A DNA stretch of 64,000 nucleotides from Spirochaetaceae bacterium UBA5556 (GTDB taxonomy: Bacteria; Spirochaetota; Spirochaetia; Treponematales; Rectinemataceae): NCBI GenBank assembly GCA_002425765.1, contig DIMW01000004.1:182385-246384 (forward strand), read 5' to 3'. Positions 1-7,708 of the stretch are shown here, piece by piece. The translations under genes were made by a program, and so were the position numbers. The number at the start of each line of letters is the position of its first letter. The stretch's first letter is position 1. The notes under the pieces were generated by a model that saw only the letters and a program-made list of their open reading frames with translations, was not told the DNA's origin and made no database searches.

Positions 1-728
1 TCGACAAAATCGGAACCCGACATGTGGAAAAAGGGAACATTGGCCTCACCCGCAGTCGCTTTTGCGATAAGGGTCTTCCCGGTGCCTGGCATACCCACAA
101 GGAGCACACCCTTAGGAATTTTCGCGCCCATTTTGACGAATTTTTTAGGATGCTTCAGGTAATCGACGACCTCCATGAGTTCATATTTGGCCTCTTTTTG
201 ACCAGCGACATCGTTGAAGGTAGTCTTCTTTCCGACATCGCTGTAGAGCTTTGCCCTGCTCTTCCCAAAGCTGAACGCCTTATTGTTACCTTGCATCTGT
301 CGCATCATGATCCATATGAGAACAAATCCAAAAATCCATGGGGTAAGCTCGAATAATATCTGAAGTGTACTCGTCCCGCTGACCGCACCCGTTATGCTTA
401 CACCCTTCCCTTGAAGTTTGGACATGAGTTCCGAGTCAAAATACGGTATCCTTGTGGTGAATGGCATTTCCACGCCATTCTTCCCCTTCAAAGAGCCTTC
501 GATATCCCGCTGATCGATGATTCGGACAGACCCGACTTCACCAAGATCGAGATAGGATAAAAATGAAGAATAGGGAATTTCTTTTGTATTCTCCTTTTGT
601 CCGAAGAATAGATAGACACCGAAGAGGACAATGAGCGAAAAGAACACTGCAAGCGCCGCCCTATTGCCCTTAGGGACAGGAGGCAACTCTGGTCTATTAT
701 CATTCCTATTGTCATTCTGATCAGACAT
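1..728 (-). CDS. ftsH: ATP-dependent zinc metalloprotease FtsH (partial, C-terminus outside window)
   Basis: Membrane-anchored AAA+ protease that degrades misfolded and regulatory membrane and cytosolic proteins. Reading back from the ATG at 728 gives about 242 residues: a short hydrophilic N-terminus, membrane helix one (about residues 23-41), the extracytoplasmic domain, membrane helix two (about 125-142), and the start of the AAA domain with Walker A GMPGTGKT and the following FFHMSGSDF block. The Walker B, SRH and HExxH zinc site lie beyond base 1. The ATG overlaps the tilS stop (ATGTCTGA), indicating translational coupling; tilS-ftsH order is common in bacteria. The family is certain. 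Confidence 0.97.
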   Translation of the reverse strand, partial: MSDQNDNRNDNRPELPPVPKGNRAALAVFFSLIVLFGVYLFFGQKENTKEIPYSSFLSYLDLGEVGSVRIIDQRDIEGSLKGKNGVEMPFTTRIPYFDSELMSKLQGKGVSITGAVSGTSTLQILFELTPWIFGFVLIWIMMRQMQGNNKAFSFGKSRAKLYSDVGKKTTFNDVAGQKEAKYELMEVVDYLKHPKKFVKMGAKIPKGVLLVGMPGTGKTLIAKATAGEANVPFFHMSGSDFV

Positions 729-2214
729 TGATTATACGATCTCCTTTCATCACCGAAAGCAAAATATACACTATTTCGCCATCTTCGCCCAGCGAGGGCT
801 TTCGGTATATGACATTCGTGGCTGAACCCCTCGCAAATGCGAAGATGAGGACCGCCGCAATCCCGTGTTTGTCTTCCAGTAGAGGCACCAGATGCCGCAT
901 GTTTTCTGGAATCTTGGATTTCTTTAGAATGGCATCGATTTCTCTCATTCCTGCTTCTGTAAGAATACCATCTCCTTCCTTTTTGTTTCGAAAGACAAAC
1001 GGGAAAGAAATAGCCGCCTCGATGCTCGCCGTAGTATCAGATTCTCCCGGTATGGTCTTGCCAAAACCCGGAATTTCGCCCGAATCGTGAGCAACAATAA
1101 GCTTAAAAGCGCCACACTCGTATTCCCCAGGACCCAGCACCTTAAGAAGGTACTGGTCTTTTTTATATGAATCAAGCAAAAAAGATGCGCTGCGCGTAGA
1201 TGGTTCTGAAGAAAATCGGGTCTGTCCTTTCAACTGTATCAGTCCACCAGAGAGATCAAATTCGTATGCACCCCCTTCCGCCTTCAGAGCTCCATTGGAA
1301 ATCGCCCTGTCGAGATTCTGCAGCGCATGATAGCCAACAGGATGCTCAATACCGAAGTTTTGCAGGAAATCTTTTAATATCGCCAGGCGAACGGCGGGTT
1401 CTTCCTTTCTAAAAAGGCTGAACTCAAGGACCGGCCTGCCCCCCTGTTCTCTCTGAATGTCCCGCATTCGTTCCAGCGTAAAAGCGCGCAGAAACGCCTG
1501 GACATTTTGGATTTGCCCCCAATAGCCAAGGACAGACCGCCTCCATGAGGGAAAATTGCTGTCCAGATAAGGTATGAGCACATGCCGTATCCGGTTGCGC
1601 AAAAAAATCGTCTCTTCATTTGTCGAATCCTCCGACCACACAATGCCCCTCTGTTGGGCATAATCGAACAACTCCCGCCTCTCTGTCTGTAACAGAGGAC
1701 GCAGTACCCGGATCCCGGAAGTCTTATCGATAATTCTCGATGGAGAAATGCCCGCAAGAGAATCGAGGCCCCCTCCGCGTATAAACCGCATAAGAAAAGT
1801 CTCAATTTGGTCATCCGCATGATGGGCCATGATGATAGTAGAAATATTCCATCTGCGTGCCGTTCGGACAAGCGCACGATACCGAAAGCGGCGGGCTGCC
1901 GCCTCAATGCCGCATTTCGCCCGTGCTGCATACCCTGCAATCGCTCCGTCCCGAATACGCACCACGGTGAGCCGAACGCGCATGATACGACACGTCCTCT
2001 GTATAAGCGATATTTCCTCTGCGAGCTCTTCTTTAGATCTGAGATTGTGGCATACATAAATGGCCCTGAGTTTCTTGCTACCTACTATTTGCAGAAGAAT
2101 ATTGAGCAATACCGTTGAGTCAAGACCACCGGAGAAGGCGAGAGCCACAGGTTGCTCCCGCTTAAAATCAAGGCTGAAAAGAGCTTTTTTCACAACAGAT
2201 TCCAAGCTCTTCAT
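721..2214 (-). CDS. tilS: tRNA(Ile)-lysidine synthase TilS
   Basis: Converts C34 of tRNA-Ile(CAU) to lysidine using ATP and lysine, switching the codon read from AUG to AUA. The PP-loop ATPase signature SGGLDST lies at about residues 28-34 and the AHHADDQ motif near residue 130; the C-terminal half matches the TilS substrate-binding region. A GTG at 2235 is in frame, but the ATG at 2214 has a GTGAGG ribosome site 8 nt upstream and gives 497 residues with the usual short lead into the PP-loop, so I chose it. It lies downstream of rplY past a probable terminator and overlaps ftsH by 8 bp. Confidence 0.95.
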   Translation of the reverse strand: MKSLESVVKKALFSLDFKREQPVALAFSGGLDSTVLLNILLQIVGSKKLRAIYVCHNLRSKEELAEEISLIQRTCRIMRVRLTVVRIRDGAIAGYAARAKCGIEAAARRFRYRALVRTARRWNISTIIMAHHADDQIETFLMRFIRGGGLDSLAGISPSRIIDKTSGIRVLRPLLQTERRELFDYAQQRGIVWSEDSTNEETIFLRNRIRHVLIPYLDSNFPSWRRSVLGYWGQIQNVQAFLRAFTLERMRDIQREQGGRPVLEFSLFRKEEPAVRLAILKDFLQNFGIEHPVGYHALQNLDRAISNGALKAEGGAYEFDLSGGLIQLKGQTRFSSEPSTRSASFLLDSYKKDQYLLKVLGPGEYECGAFKLIVAHDSGEIPGFGKTIPGESDTTASIEAAISFPFVFRNKKEGDGILTEAGMREIDAILKKSKIPENMRHLVPLLEDKHGIAAVLIFAFARGSATNVIYRKPSLGEDGEIVYILLSVMKGDRIINV

Positions 2215-2255
2215 GCAATAGACCTCACAAGACACGCTCTCGTGGCCGCGCTAAA

Positions 2256-2303
2256 AAATAAAGAACCCGGTTTTCCAGCGCCTGTGGCCGAAAAACCAGA
2301 TTC
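2256..2303 (-). terminator. Rho-independent terminator after rplY
   Basis: On the minus strand CTGGTTTT pairs with AAAACCGG around an internal GGCCA/TGG segment, followed by TTCTTTATTTTTTAG. It lies between the rplY stop and the tilS start, so it probably ends or attenuates the rplY transcript. Confidence 0.6.
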
Positions 2304-2330
2304 TTGTATAATCCCAAGTACAAATAAAAA

Positions 2331-2981
2331 TTATTTTTGTACAGCCTCACTTGTGCCTTCCGCGGCCGCCTGTTCAGGAATTGCGCCTTCCGCTTCGGCG
2401 GCTTCAGGCTCGGCCGGCTTCTCAACCTCTGCGCGCGCAAACTTGATGATCGCGATTACTGTCTCGGGATTCGTGAGCAATTTTACTCTCTCTGGTAGCG
2501 CAATATCCCGAAGGTGGAGGGCGTGGTTCGCTTCAAGTCCCGAAATATCGATCTCAATTTTCTCAGGAAGAACATCGGGTTCGCATTCCACTTCGATGTC
2601 GTGAATCGCGTGCTCAAGGATACCACCCTCGCGGACACCTTTTGCGGAGCCAACAAGATGAAGGGGAACCTTCACGCGTATCTTATGGCCTCGCTCAACA
2701 AGGTTAAAATCGATATGCAGAATCTCACCGGAGATGTTCTCTTTCTGAACCTCTTTCATCAGCGCGGCAATTTTTTTCCCCTCAAGATTCAAGTCGATGA
2801 TCATGCTCTCGGTAACACGCCTCGCGATGCTGGCAAAATCATCGCGATCAAGAAAGATCGACACCGGTTCGATTTCTTTTCCATAAAGCTGGGCGGGCAC
2901 TTTTCCACTTTTGCGCGCCTTATTAAGCTCCCCTTTAGTCATCTTCTGCCTCGGAGAGGCTTTCAGCTCAATATGCTCCAT
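2331..2981 (-). CDS. rplY: 50S ribosomal protein L25/general stress protein Ctc
   Basis: Two-domain L25 (TL5/Ctc type) that binds 5S rRNA in the large subunit. The N-terminal L25 domain covers about residues 1-92 and starts MEHIELKASPRQ; the C-terminal TL5-type beta domain covers about 100-190. The last 30 residues are an Ala/Glu-rich acidic tail typical of the long form. The ATG at 2981 has AAGGAG ten bases upstream. The gene starts only about 30 bp downstream of tRNA-Gln, so tRNA and mRNA probably share a transcript. In many bacteria pth follows ctc; here tilS does. Confidence 0.95.
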   Translation of the reverse strand: MEHIELKASPRQKMTKGELNKARKSGKVPAQLYGKEIEPVSIFLDRDDFASIARRVTESMIIDLNLEGKKIAALMKEVQKENISGEILHIDFNLVERGHKIRVKVPLHLVGSAKGVREGGILEHAIHDIEVECEPDVLPEKIEIDISGLEANHALHLRDIALPERVKLLTNPETVIAIIKFARAEVEKPAEPEAAEAEGAIPEQAAAEGTSEAVQK

Positions 2982-3012
2982 TTCTACTACTCCTTCGACT
3001 ATGTACTTCTAC

Positions 3013-3084
3013 CTGGGACGGCAGGATTCGAACCTGCGCATGCCGGAACCAAAATCCGGAGGCTTACCGCTTGCCTACGTCCCA
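3013..3084 (-). tRNA. tRNA-Gln (anticodon TTG)
   Basis: The minus strand folds as a cloverleaf. Acceptor arm TGGGACG pairs with CGTCCCA, the anticodon arm is CCGGA-TTTTGGT-TCCGG with anticodon TTG reading CAA, and the T-arm contains GGTTCGAATCC. The discriminator base is G and CCA is not encoded. It sits between spoVG and rplY on the same strand, 49 bp after spoVG. Confidence 0.97.
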
Positions 3085-3133
3085 ATTGGATGAATAAGCT
3101 GCAATATACGCGGAAATTTAAAAAATTTGAAGG

Positions 3134-3418
3134 TCAGTCAAATTCAGGTACAGATGTATCGCTTGGTTTGTCTGAATCATACGCGGCAAGAATCTTTTCC
3201 TGCAACTTGGATCTGAAATCCGGACAAATCGGATGGGCGATATCTTTGTATTCTCCTGTTTTGGTCCGCCTGCTGGGCATCGCAATGAACATGCCGCTCT
3301 TTCCTTCGATGATTTTAACATTGTGTACAACAAAACACTCATCGAAGGTCACAGTCACGTACGCTTTGAGCTTACCTTCAGAACTTACTTTCCGGATACG
3401 GATGTCAGTCACTTCCAT
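3134..3418 (-). CDS. spoVG: SpoVG family RNA/DNA-binding regulator
   Basis: The 94-residue protein starts MEVTDIRIRKV and carries the conserved stretches AYVTVTFDECFVVHNVKII and FIAMPSRRT typical of SpoVG. Despite its name the family is widespread in non-sporulating bacteria, and in Borrelia it binds DNA and RNA and regulates gene expression. The C-terminal tail after about residue 84 is acidic and variable. The ATG is preceded by AAGGAG ten bases upstream and overlaps the end of ispE by 14 bp, so translation is probably coupled. No sporulation genes are seen in the window. Confidence 0.97.
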   Translation of the reverse strand: MEVTDIRIRKVSSEGKLKAYVTVTFDECFVVHNVKIIEGKSGMFIAMPSRRTKTGEYKDIAHPICPDFRSKLQEKILAAYDSDKPSDTSVPEFD

Positions 3419-4397
3419 AGCAAGGGCGCTCCTTGTCTGACCTTGTATCTTGGTTGCAGTCTTGAATATACCTTACATTCATGCTTCGCGCAAGCGGTTG
3501 TACTGCAAATATATTTATAGTGGAACATTGATTATCCGCTAATTTTCCCGCGGCTTCCCGGGCGTGGTCAAAAGATTCAAATGCCCCGAAAACACATGAC
3601 CCGGAACCTGTCAAGCTGACATACGCAGCGCCGTGTCCTTCGAGAAGTGAAAACAGCTCTTGGTATGACGGGTGCCTTCTCACAAGCACTGGCTGAAAAT
3701 CATTCTTAAATGGCCACTGCGCAATCGGTGATCTATACCAACTCTCCAGCTCATTATCCGGGACGCACAGAGTATAGGAAACGTCGGACAGCGCGGATAG
3801 TCGCACGCTGGGCACGCTTTTTTCTTCGTGTAGCGAATCCAGTGCCATGTACGCCTCGGGGGTCTGCGAAGTCCAAGGCGGCTGTAAAACAACCAGCCCA
3901 AAATCGGTCCTCGGCAGAATTGGAGACACCCTCTCTCCTCTTCCCCTCACAATCGCCGCCCCCCCAAACAGAAAGAAAGGCACATCACTCGCGACGCGCC
4001 CGCCAAGCCGCGTGAGCTCGTCCCGGGTAAATCGTGCTCCAAAGAGTTCATTTAGGCCCCAAAGAGTCGCTGCGGCATCCGAGCCGGCTCCTCCCAGCCC
4101 TGCGCCAGCGGGGATGCCCTTTTTGACATAGATTGAAATGCCCTCTTTGCATACCAGCCCTCCGCAGGCGGCGTCGAAGGCCATAGCCGCATGATACACG
4201 CTGGATTCATTCGGTGGACATCCAAACTCGCCTTCGACAATAATTGAACCATGGCCGTTTCTACATAGCCGGAGAGAATCTGCAAGACTGACGTTTTGGA
4301 AAATGCTTTCTATATCGTGGTAGCCTGTAGATTTACGCTCGAACACCTCCAGGCCGACATTTATTTTAGCGAAGGCGGCAATCTCAATTGCATTCAT
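3405..4397 (-). CDS. ispE: 4-(cytidine 5'-diphospho)-2-C-methyl-D-erythritol kinase IspE
   Basis: GHMP-family kinase phosphorylating CDP-methylerythritol in the non-mevalonate isoprenoid pathway; ispG of the same pathway lies at 22806-23885. Substrate-site residues AFAKINVGLEV lie at 8-18 with Lys11, and the glycine-rich ATP loop AGLGGAGSDAAA is near residues 99-110. At 330 residues it is slightly longer than the usual 280-310 because of a C-terminal extension overlapping spoVG. The ATG has no Shine-Dalgarno sequence and a -10 box lies 6-8 nt upstream, so the mRNA may be leaderless. Confidence 0.96.
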   Translation of the reverse strand: MNAIEIAAFAKINVGLEVFERKSTGYHDIESIFQNVSLADSLRLCRNGHGSIIVEGEFGCPPNESSVYHAAMAFDAACGGLVCKEGISIYVKKGIPAGAGLGGAGSDAAATLWGLNELFGARFTRDELTRLGGRVASDVPFFLFGGAAIVRGRGERVSPILPRTDFGLVVLQPPWTSQTPEAYMALDSLHEEKSVPSVRLSALSDVSYTLCVPDNELESWYRSPIAQWPFKNDFQPVLVRRHPSYQELFSLLEGHGAAYVSLTGSGSCVFGAFESFDHAREAAGKLADNQCSTINIFAVQPLARSMNVRYIQDCNQDTRSDKERPCYGSD

Positions 4398-4403
4398 TGT
4401 CCC

Positions 4404-4432
4404 ACTCTATATCGAAAAAGTCTTTTGGTCAA
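4404..4432 (-). promoter_or_regulatory. Probable promoter of ispE-spoVG operon
   Basis: The -35 TTGACC (4427-4432) is followed after 17 bp by TAGAGT (4404-4409), or after 15 bp by TATAGA. The ispE ATG begins 6 nt beyond the -10 box, leaving almost no room for a 5' UTR. Confidence 0.5.
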
Positions 4433-4515
4433 AAGGCACTCTAAAAATGAATGTTTTTTGCAAATCTTCCTTGACAGTTTTCAATTCAACCTATAAATTT
4501 TGCCTTGTCTCTGTA

Positions 4516-4543
4516 TTGACGCACTGGCTAATTCTCGTAATAT
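4516..4543 (+). promoter_or_regulatory. Probable promoter of the acidic small protein gene
   Basis: TTGACG (4516-4521), 16 bp spacer, TAATAT (4538-4543). The ribosome site GGGAGG and ATG lie about 35-45 bp downstream, a normal leader length. Confidence 0.55.
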
Positions 4544-4588
4544 TACACTTGCTTCAATACGAAGAAAAAATGAAGGGAGGAGCGCATC

Positions 4589-4930
4589 ATGAACCATAAA
4601 ACCACAATGACCGCCGATCCGCAAGAAGAATTTGAATTAATCACTCTCACCAATGGTGATTCTGCCGACACTATATATTCGCTTCGACCTACTGTTCGAT
4701 TCGATGGCGCCTATGATGATGAGTTTGATTACGACAATGACGAGGACTTTGGTGATGATGAAGATTTAGAGGATGATGAGGACCTTGAAGAAGACGAGGA
4801 TTTCGAAGAGGACGAAGATCTCGACGAAGACTTCGACGAGGATGAGGAAGATTTCGACGACGAGGATTTTGAGGACGACGAGGATTTTGAGGACGATGAT
4901 TTCGACTATGACGACGACACTGACGAGTGA
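4589..4930 (+). CDS. Highly acidic Asp/Glu-rich low-complexity protein
   Basis: The 113-residue protein belongs to no family I recognise. Residues 1-40 are of ordinary composition; from about residue 41 to the end it is almost only Asp and Glu, interrupted every five or six residues by Phe, Leu or Tyr (for example EDEDFEEDEDLDEDF). The DNA here is a run of GAN/GAY codons, prone to slippage. A clear GGGAGG ribosome site, its own promoter and a strong terminator argue that it is a real, expressed gene. It has no signal peptide or membrane segment, so cytoplasmic. A nucleic-acid mimic, a basic-protein chaperone or an RNA polymerase delta-like acidic tail are possible roles, but nothing in the sequence decides this. 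Confidence 0.8.
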   Translation: MNHKTTMTADPQEEFELITLTNGDSADTIYSLRPTVRFDGAYDDEFDYDNDEDFGDDEDLEDDEDLEEDEDFEEDEDLDEDFDEDEEDFDDEDFEDDEDFEDDDFDYDDDTDE

Positions 4931-4944
4931 CGACACGGTCAAAT

Positions 4945-4979
4945 AAAGAAGGCGCGGTTTCCGCCGCGCCTTCTTTTCT
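4945..4979. terminator. Bidirectional terminator between acidic gene and rsfS
   Basis: GAAGGCGCGG pairs perfectly with CCGCGCCTTC, flanked by AAA before and TTTTCT after. It can end the plus-strand acidic gene and the minus-strand rplU-to-rsfS operon that converge here. Confidence 0.9.
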
Positions 4980-4998
4980 GTCAACTTATTATAAAAAT

Positions 4999-5361
4999 TC
5001 AGTTCCTTTGCCCGTCAAAAGTAACGGCAAAGCGCGGTGCATTGAACCAGAGCGATTCCAAATCATAAAACTGTCTCGCTTCATCGCTCATGATATGGAC
5101 AACCACGGTGCCCGCATCCATCAAAAGCCAACGTTGATCATCATTTACCTCCGGTCTGTTGAGAAGGGAAATATTTCCAACCCTCAGAAATTCTTCGATA
5201 TACTTTTGGAGCCCGCGCATATGGGTTGAGCTCGTGCTTGTTGCCAAGACGAAATAATCCGCCCACCCTGCCACTTCGTGAATGTCCATAACCAGGACAT
5301 TGAGCGCGTTGTGCTGTGCCAAGATCTCTGCACTTTGATATGCAAACGCTTTACTGTCCAA
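4999..5361 (-). CDS. rsfS: Ribosome silencing factor RsfS
   Basis: Binds L14 and blocks subunit joining, lowering translation when nutrients are short. The core DIHEVAGWADYFVLATSTS matches the family motif (D..ADYFV). The ATG at 5391 lies deep inside the upstream LCP gene; GGGAGG at about 5368-5373 instead points to TTG at 5361 (or GTG at 5364), giving a 120-residue protein with a typical short N-terminus and only about 10 bp overlap. Last gene of the rplU-rpmA-obg-nadD-yqeK-LCP-rsfS run; nadD-yqeK-rsfS linkage is conserved widely. Confidence 0.93.
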   Translation of the reverse strand: MDSKAFAYQSAEILAQHNALNVLVMDIHEVAGWADYFVLATSTSSTHMRGLQKYIEEFLRVGNISLLNRPEVNDDQRWLLMDAGTVVVHIMSDEARQFYDLESLWFNAPRFAVTFDGQRN

Positions 5362-6541
5362 CACAATACCTCCCGTTAAAATCCTTCCCAAGAATCACCG
5401 TGATATTCGCTTTCCGCAAACCGGGGAGCGCCGAGGCATCGCCAAAATTTTTACAGTTTATGACGTTCGCAACCTGCTGAAACGCGGCCTTATCCCCATC
5501 ATTATCATACATCACTGTCTTCGCATAATCGAACGACGGCGCGTTCCCGATAGAAACGACCTGATAGCCGTAACTCTCGAAGAGGGTCGCGGCGCTGTTC
5601 GCGAGGCCCTTTTCTCCAGAGCCATTCAGGAGCTCCACGGAGACAACGGACTTCTGCATCGAATTCGCATCTTCAGTTCCGAGAGCTTTCGCGGTTTGGC
5701 TCACCACATCGCGGGCAAGTTCCCCATCATAATAAGGGAAAAGGACCTTCCTGCCCTCAAAGGTTCTAAAGGACCCCGAAATGAATTGCGTGATGATCAT
5801 ATCGACATCGATCTGCGCGAAATGCCTGAACAGCTCTTCCCGCGTTACGAGACTGAAATTGCTGCGGGGCTCCTGTGCGAGCAGGCGGACATCGCTGTGC
5901 TTATCAAGTATGTCCGACTCCTGCGCAAACTGGGCAAGCAGGCTCACAAGCATTTTTTGTTTTCGATTAATCTCTTCGGAATACGAATCTGCGGCGAGCG
6001 CATAGCTCAGGTATTGGCCTGCCTTCTCACCGTCGAGCACGACAGCGCCCCCGGGGAGAGAAACATCTTTCAGCGCCTCATTATTCATCACTGGCTCGGG
6101 GATGAATATCTGTATCCCTTCCAACAGATCAACCGTTTTTGCAAGACTTTTTTCATCGTAGGCAAGCCAGCCATTTATCGGAAATTTAAGATAGTCGCTT
6201 ATCTCTTTTACGAATTTGCCAGGATTCCTGGAATCATAGACACTGTCTATACTGCTCATCTTATCCGCACTTTTCAATATTATTCCCATGGAACTGGGGA
6301 TATCCATGATGGCAGCTTTGCGCCGAGACGGGTACCATATCAAAAGCTGATTCGAAACGGGCTTTTTATCTTTTTCAAAGATAAAAAGTATTCCCATCGG
6401 CTGGTCTTTCTTAATGATTGTCTCGACCGTTCCCTTTTGCATAAGCCTGGCGACAAAAAACGCGCTCATGGCCACGACCAGAAATATGAATACCAGGGGT
6501 AAGGCGCTTCGCTTGAGCATGCCCGATTTTAGATCACTCAT
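5351..6541 (-). CDS. LytR-CpsA-Psr family protein with LytR C-terminal domain
   Basis: Membrane-anchored envelope protein of 396 residues. One N-terminal helix (about 13-32) precedes an LCP-like extracytoplasmic domain (about 40-285), then a LytR_C domain beginning VSVELLNGSGEKGLANSAA near 300. LCP enzymes transfer undecaprenyl-linked polymers to peptidoglycan or other acceptors. The usual arginine-rich catalytic pattern is only partly visible (WYPSRRKAAIMDIPS), so activity is uncertain. It lies between yqeK and rsfS; placement of an LCP gene between these two occurs in other spirochaetes and in actinobacteria, to my knowledge. Confidence 0.85.
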   Translation of the reverse strand: MSDLKSGMLKRSALPLVFIFLVVAMSAFFVARLMQKGTVETIIKKDQPMGILFIFEKDKKPVSNQLLIWYPSRRKAAIMDIPSSMGIILKSADKMSSIDSVYDSRNPGKFVKEISDYLKFPINGWLAYDEKSLAKTVDLLEGIQIFIPEPVMNNEALKDVSLPGGAVVLDGEKAGQYLSYALAADSYSEEINRKQKMLVSLLAQFAQESDILDKHSDVRLLAQEPRSNFSLVTREELFRHFAQIDVDMIITQFISGSFRTFEGRKVLFPYYDGELARDVVSQTAKALGTEDANSMQKSVVSVELLNGSGEKGLANSAATLFESYGYQVVSIGNAPSFDYAKTVMYDNDGDKAAFQQVANVINCKNFGDASALPGLRKANITVILGKDFNGRYCVGQ

Positions 6542-7152
6542 TATTTCAGCATCCTGCTATAGAGATCGGCGGTAAAAGGTGAAAGGGGCTTATCGGCTTC
6601 CGAGAACCAGTGCACCACACATGCAATGGTATAAACAAAGAGAGCATCCAAATCAAGCGTATGCAGCTTTTCATCTACATCCTGCGGACGACTGCGGAGA
6701 GGTTCCAGTTTATCGGAGATGTATACTATCTTCGCAATATTCGACATTTCTTCATCCGCGACGCTGTGTAATGCCACAGCCTCCAAGATATCGGGCTCTC
6801 TCATTCCGAATTCATGGCAGAGCAGGCATGCCGCGGCGGGGCCATGGATCATTTTTCTCTTGTACGTTGTATCCGAGAAAAGTGCTTCCAGCGATGGACG
6901 CCCGCGCAAAAACGCGATGCATGCACCATAGTTATCGACAAGATTTTCCTGTTCTTCGAAGCTCAGTTCCCGGCACATATCGTGCGAAAGACCGGCGAGA
7001 TAGCTCGCCTCCTTATTCACCCCGAACCGCTCAGAGAGCATGACGGCCACCGCTCCCGTGGACTTACAATGAGCGTATCTTTTGGGGGATAGTGTCGCGG
7101 CAATCTTGATTTCAACACGCTTGGTTATTTCAGTTATTTCTATATAATCCAT
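6541..7152 (-). CDS. yqeK: YqeK-type HD-domain bis(5'-nucleosyl)-tetraphosphatase
   Basis: HD phosphohydrolase of the YqeK family, whose studied members cleave Ap4A symmetrically to ADP. Metal-binding residues are visible: His28 in YAHCKST, His57-Asp58 in LAGLSHDMCR, His103 in MIHGPAA, and His129 in ALHSV. Its length of 203 residues is normal. It overlaps nadD by 23 bp; nadD-yqeK pairing, sometimes as a fusion, is very common. The last base touches the LCP start, giving an uninterrupted operon. Confidence 0.92.
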   Translation of the reverse strand: MDYIEITEITKRVEIKIAATLSPKRYAHCKSTGAVAVMLSERFGVNKEASYLAGLSHDMCRELSFEEQENLVDNYGACIAFLRGRPSLEALFSDTTYKRKMIHGPAAACLLCHEFGMREPDILEAVALHSVADEEMSNIAKIVYISDKLEPLRSRPQDVDEKLHTLDLDALFVYTIACVVHWFSEADKPLSPFTADLYSRMLK

Positions 7153-7708
7153 AAGTTTCTATAATTTCCCGCACGCGCGGCATGATGAGAGAACGCCACG
7201 CGCCCTGCTGCGCAATTCTTTCCCTCACAAGAGAAGAAGAGACAGGGATCATGATGTTGTCGACGTACCGGTGTGGATATGGCAGGTCTATCTCCTCGGC
7301 ACGGAGTCTGTGCGCGATGATAAGGTCGGCCAAATCCAATATCCTCTCGGGGTCTTTCCAGGACACCATAAAATCTGACGCCAGGTCGTCTCCGACGACA
7401 AGTCCCGGTTTGCCGTCACAAATATACTTTTGGGCAATCTCATTTAATGTATCGATCGTATAAGAGACGCCCCGCCTCTCGAGTTCACAGGGCTCGACAA
7501 TGATTTGTGGCCAGTCTTCGGCGCTGGCGCGGAGCATGGCAAGGCGCATCTCGGCTCCCGGGTCGCCTTGGGGAACTTTATGTGGAGGAAGATTTGCAGG
7601 GACCAGCAGGACTTTATCATATCTGCGGGTGGCAAGAATCTCTTCGGCCAGAATCAAGTGCCCAATATGCGGCGGATTGAAGGATCCCCCCAGCATTGCT
7701 ATTCTCAT
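7130..7708 (-). CDS. nadD: Nicotinate-nucleotide adenylyltransferase NadD
   Basis: Adenylates nicotinate mononucleotide to deamido-NAD in NAD synthesis. The nucleotidyltransferase motif GGSFNPPHIGHL is at residues 7-18 and the C-terminal SSSLVRERI matches the ISSTxxR signature. At 192 residues it is family-sized. Its ATG overlaps the obg stop as ATGA, indicating coupling. The window also encodes NAD kinase at 62034, the following step. Confidence 0.96.
   Translation of the reverse strand: MRIAMLGGSFNPPHIGHLILAEEILATRRYDKVLLVPANLPPHKVPQGDPGAEMRLAMLRASAEDWPQIIVEPCELERRGVSYTIDTLNEIAQKYICDGKPGLVVGDDLASDFMVSWKDPERILDLADLIIAHRLRAEEIDLPYPHRYVDNIMIPVSSSLVRERIAQQGAWRSLIMPRVREIIETYGLYRNN

Noticed and set aside
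4740..4920. Tandem repeat or CRISPR-like array in the GA-rich tract
   Set aside because: It is imperfect codon-level low complexity inside one open frame, without regular repeat and spacer units.
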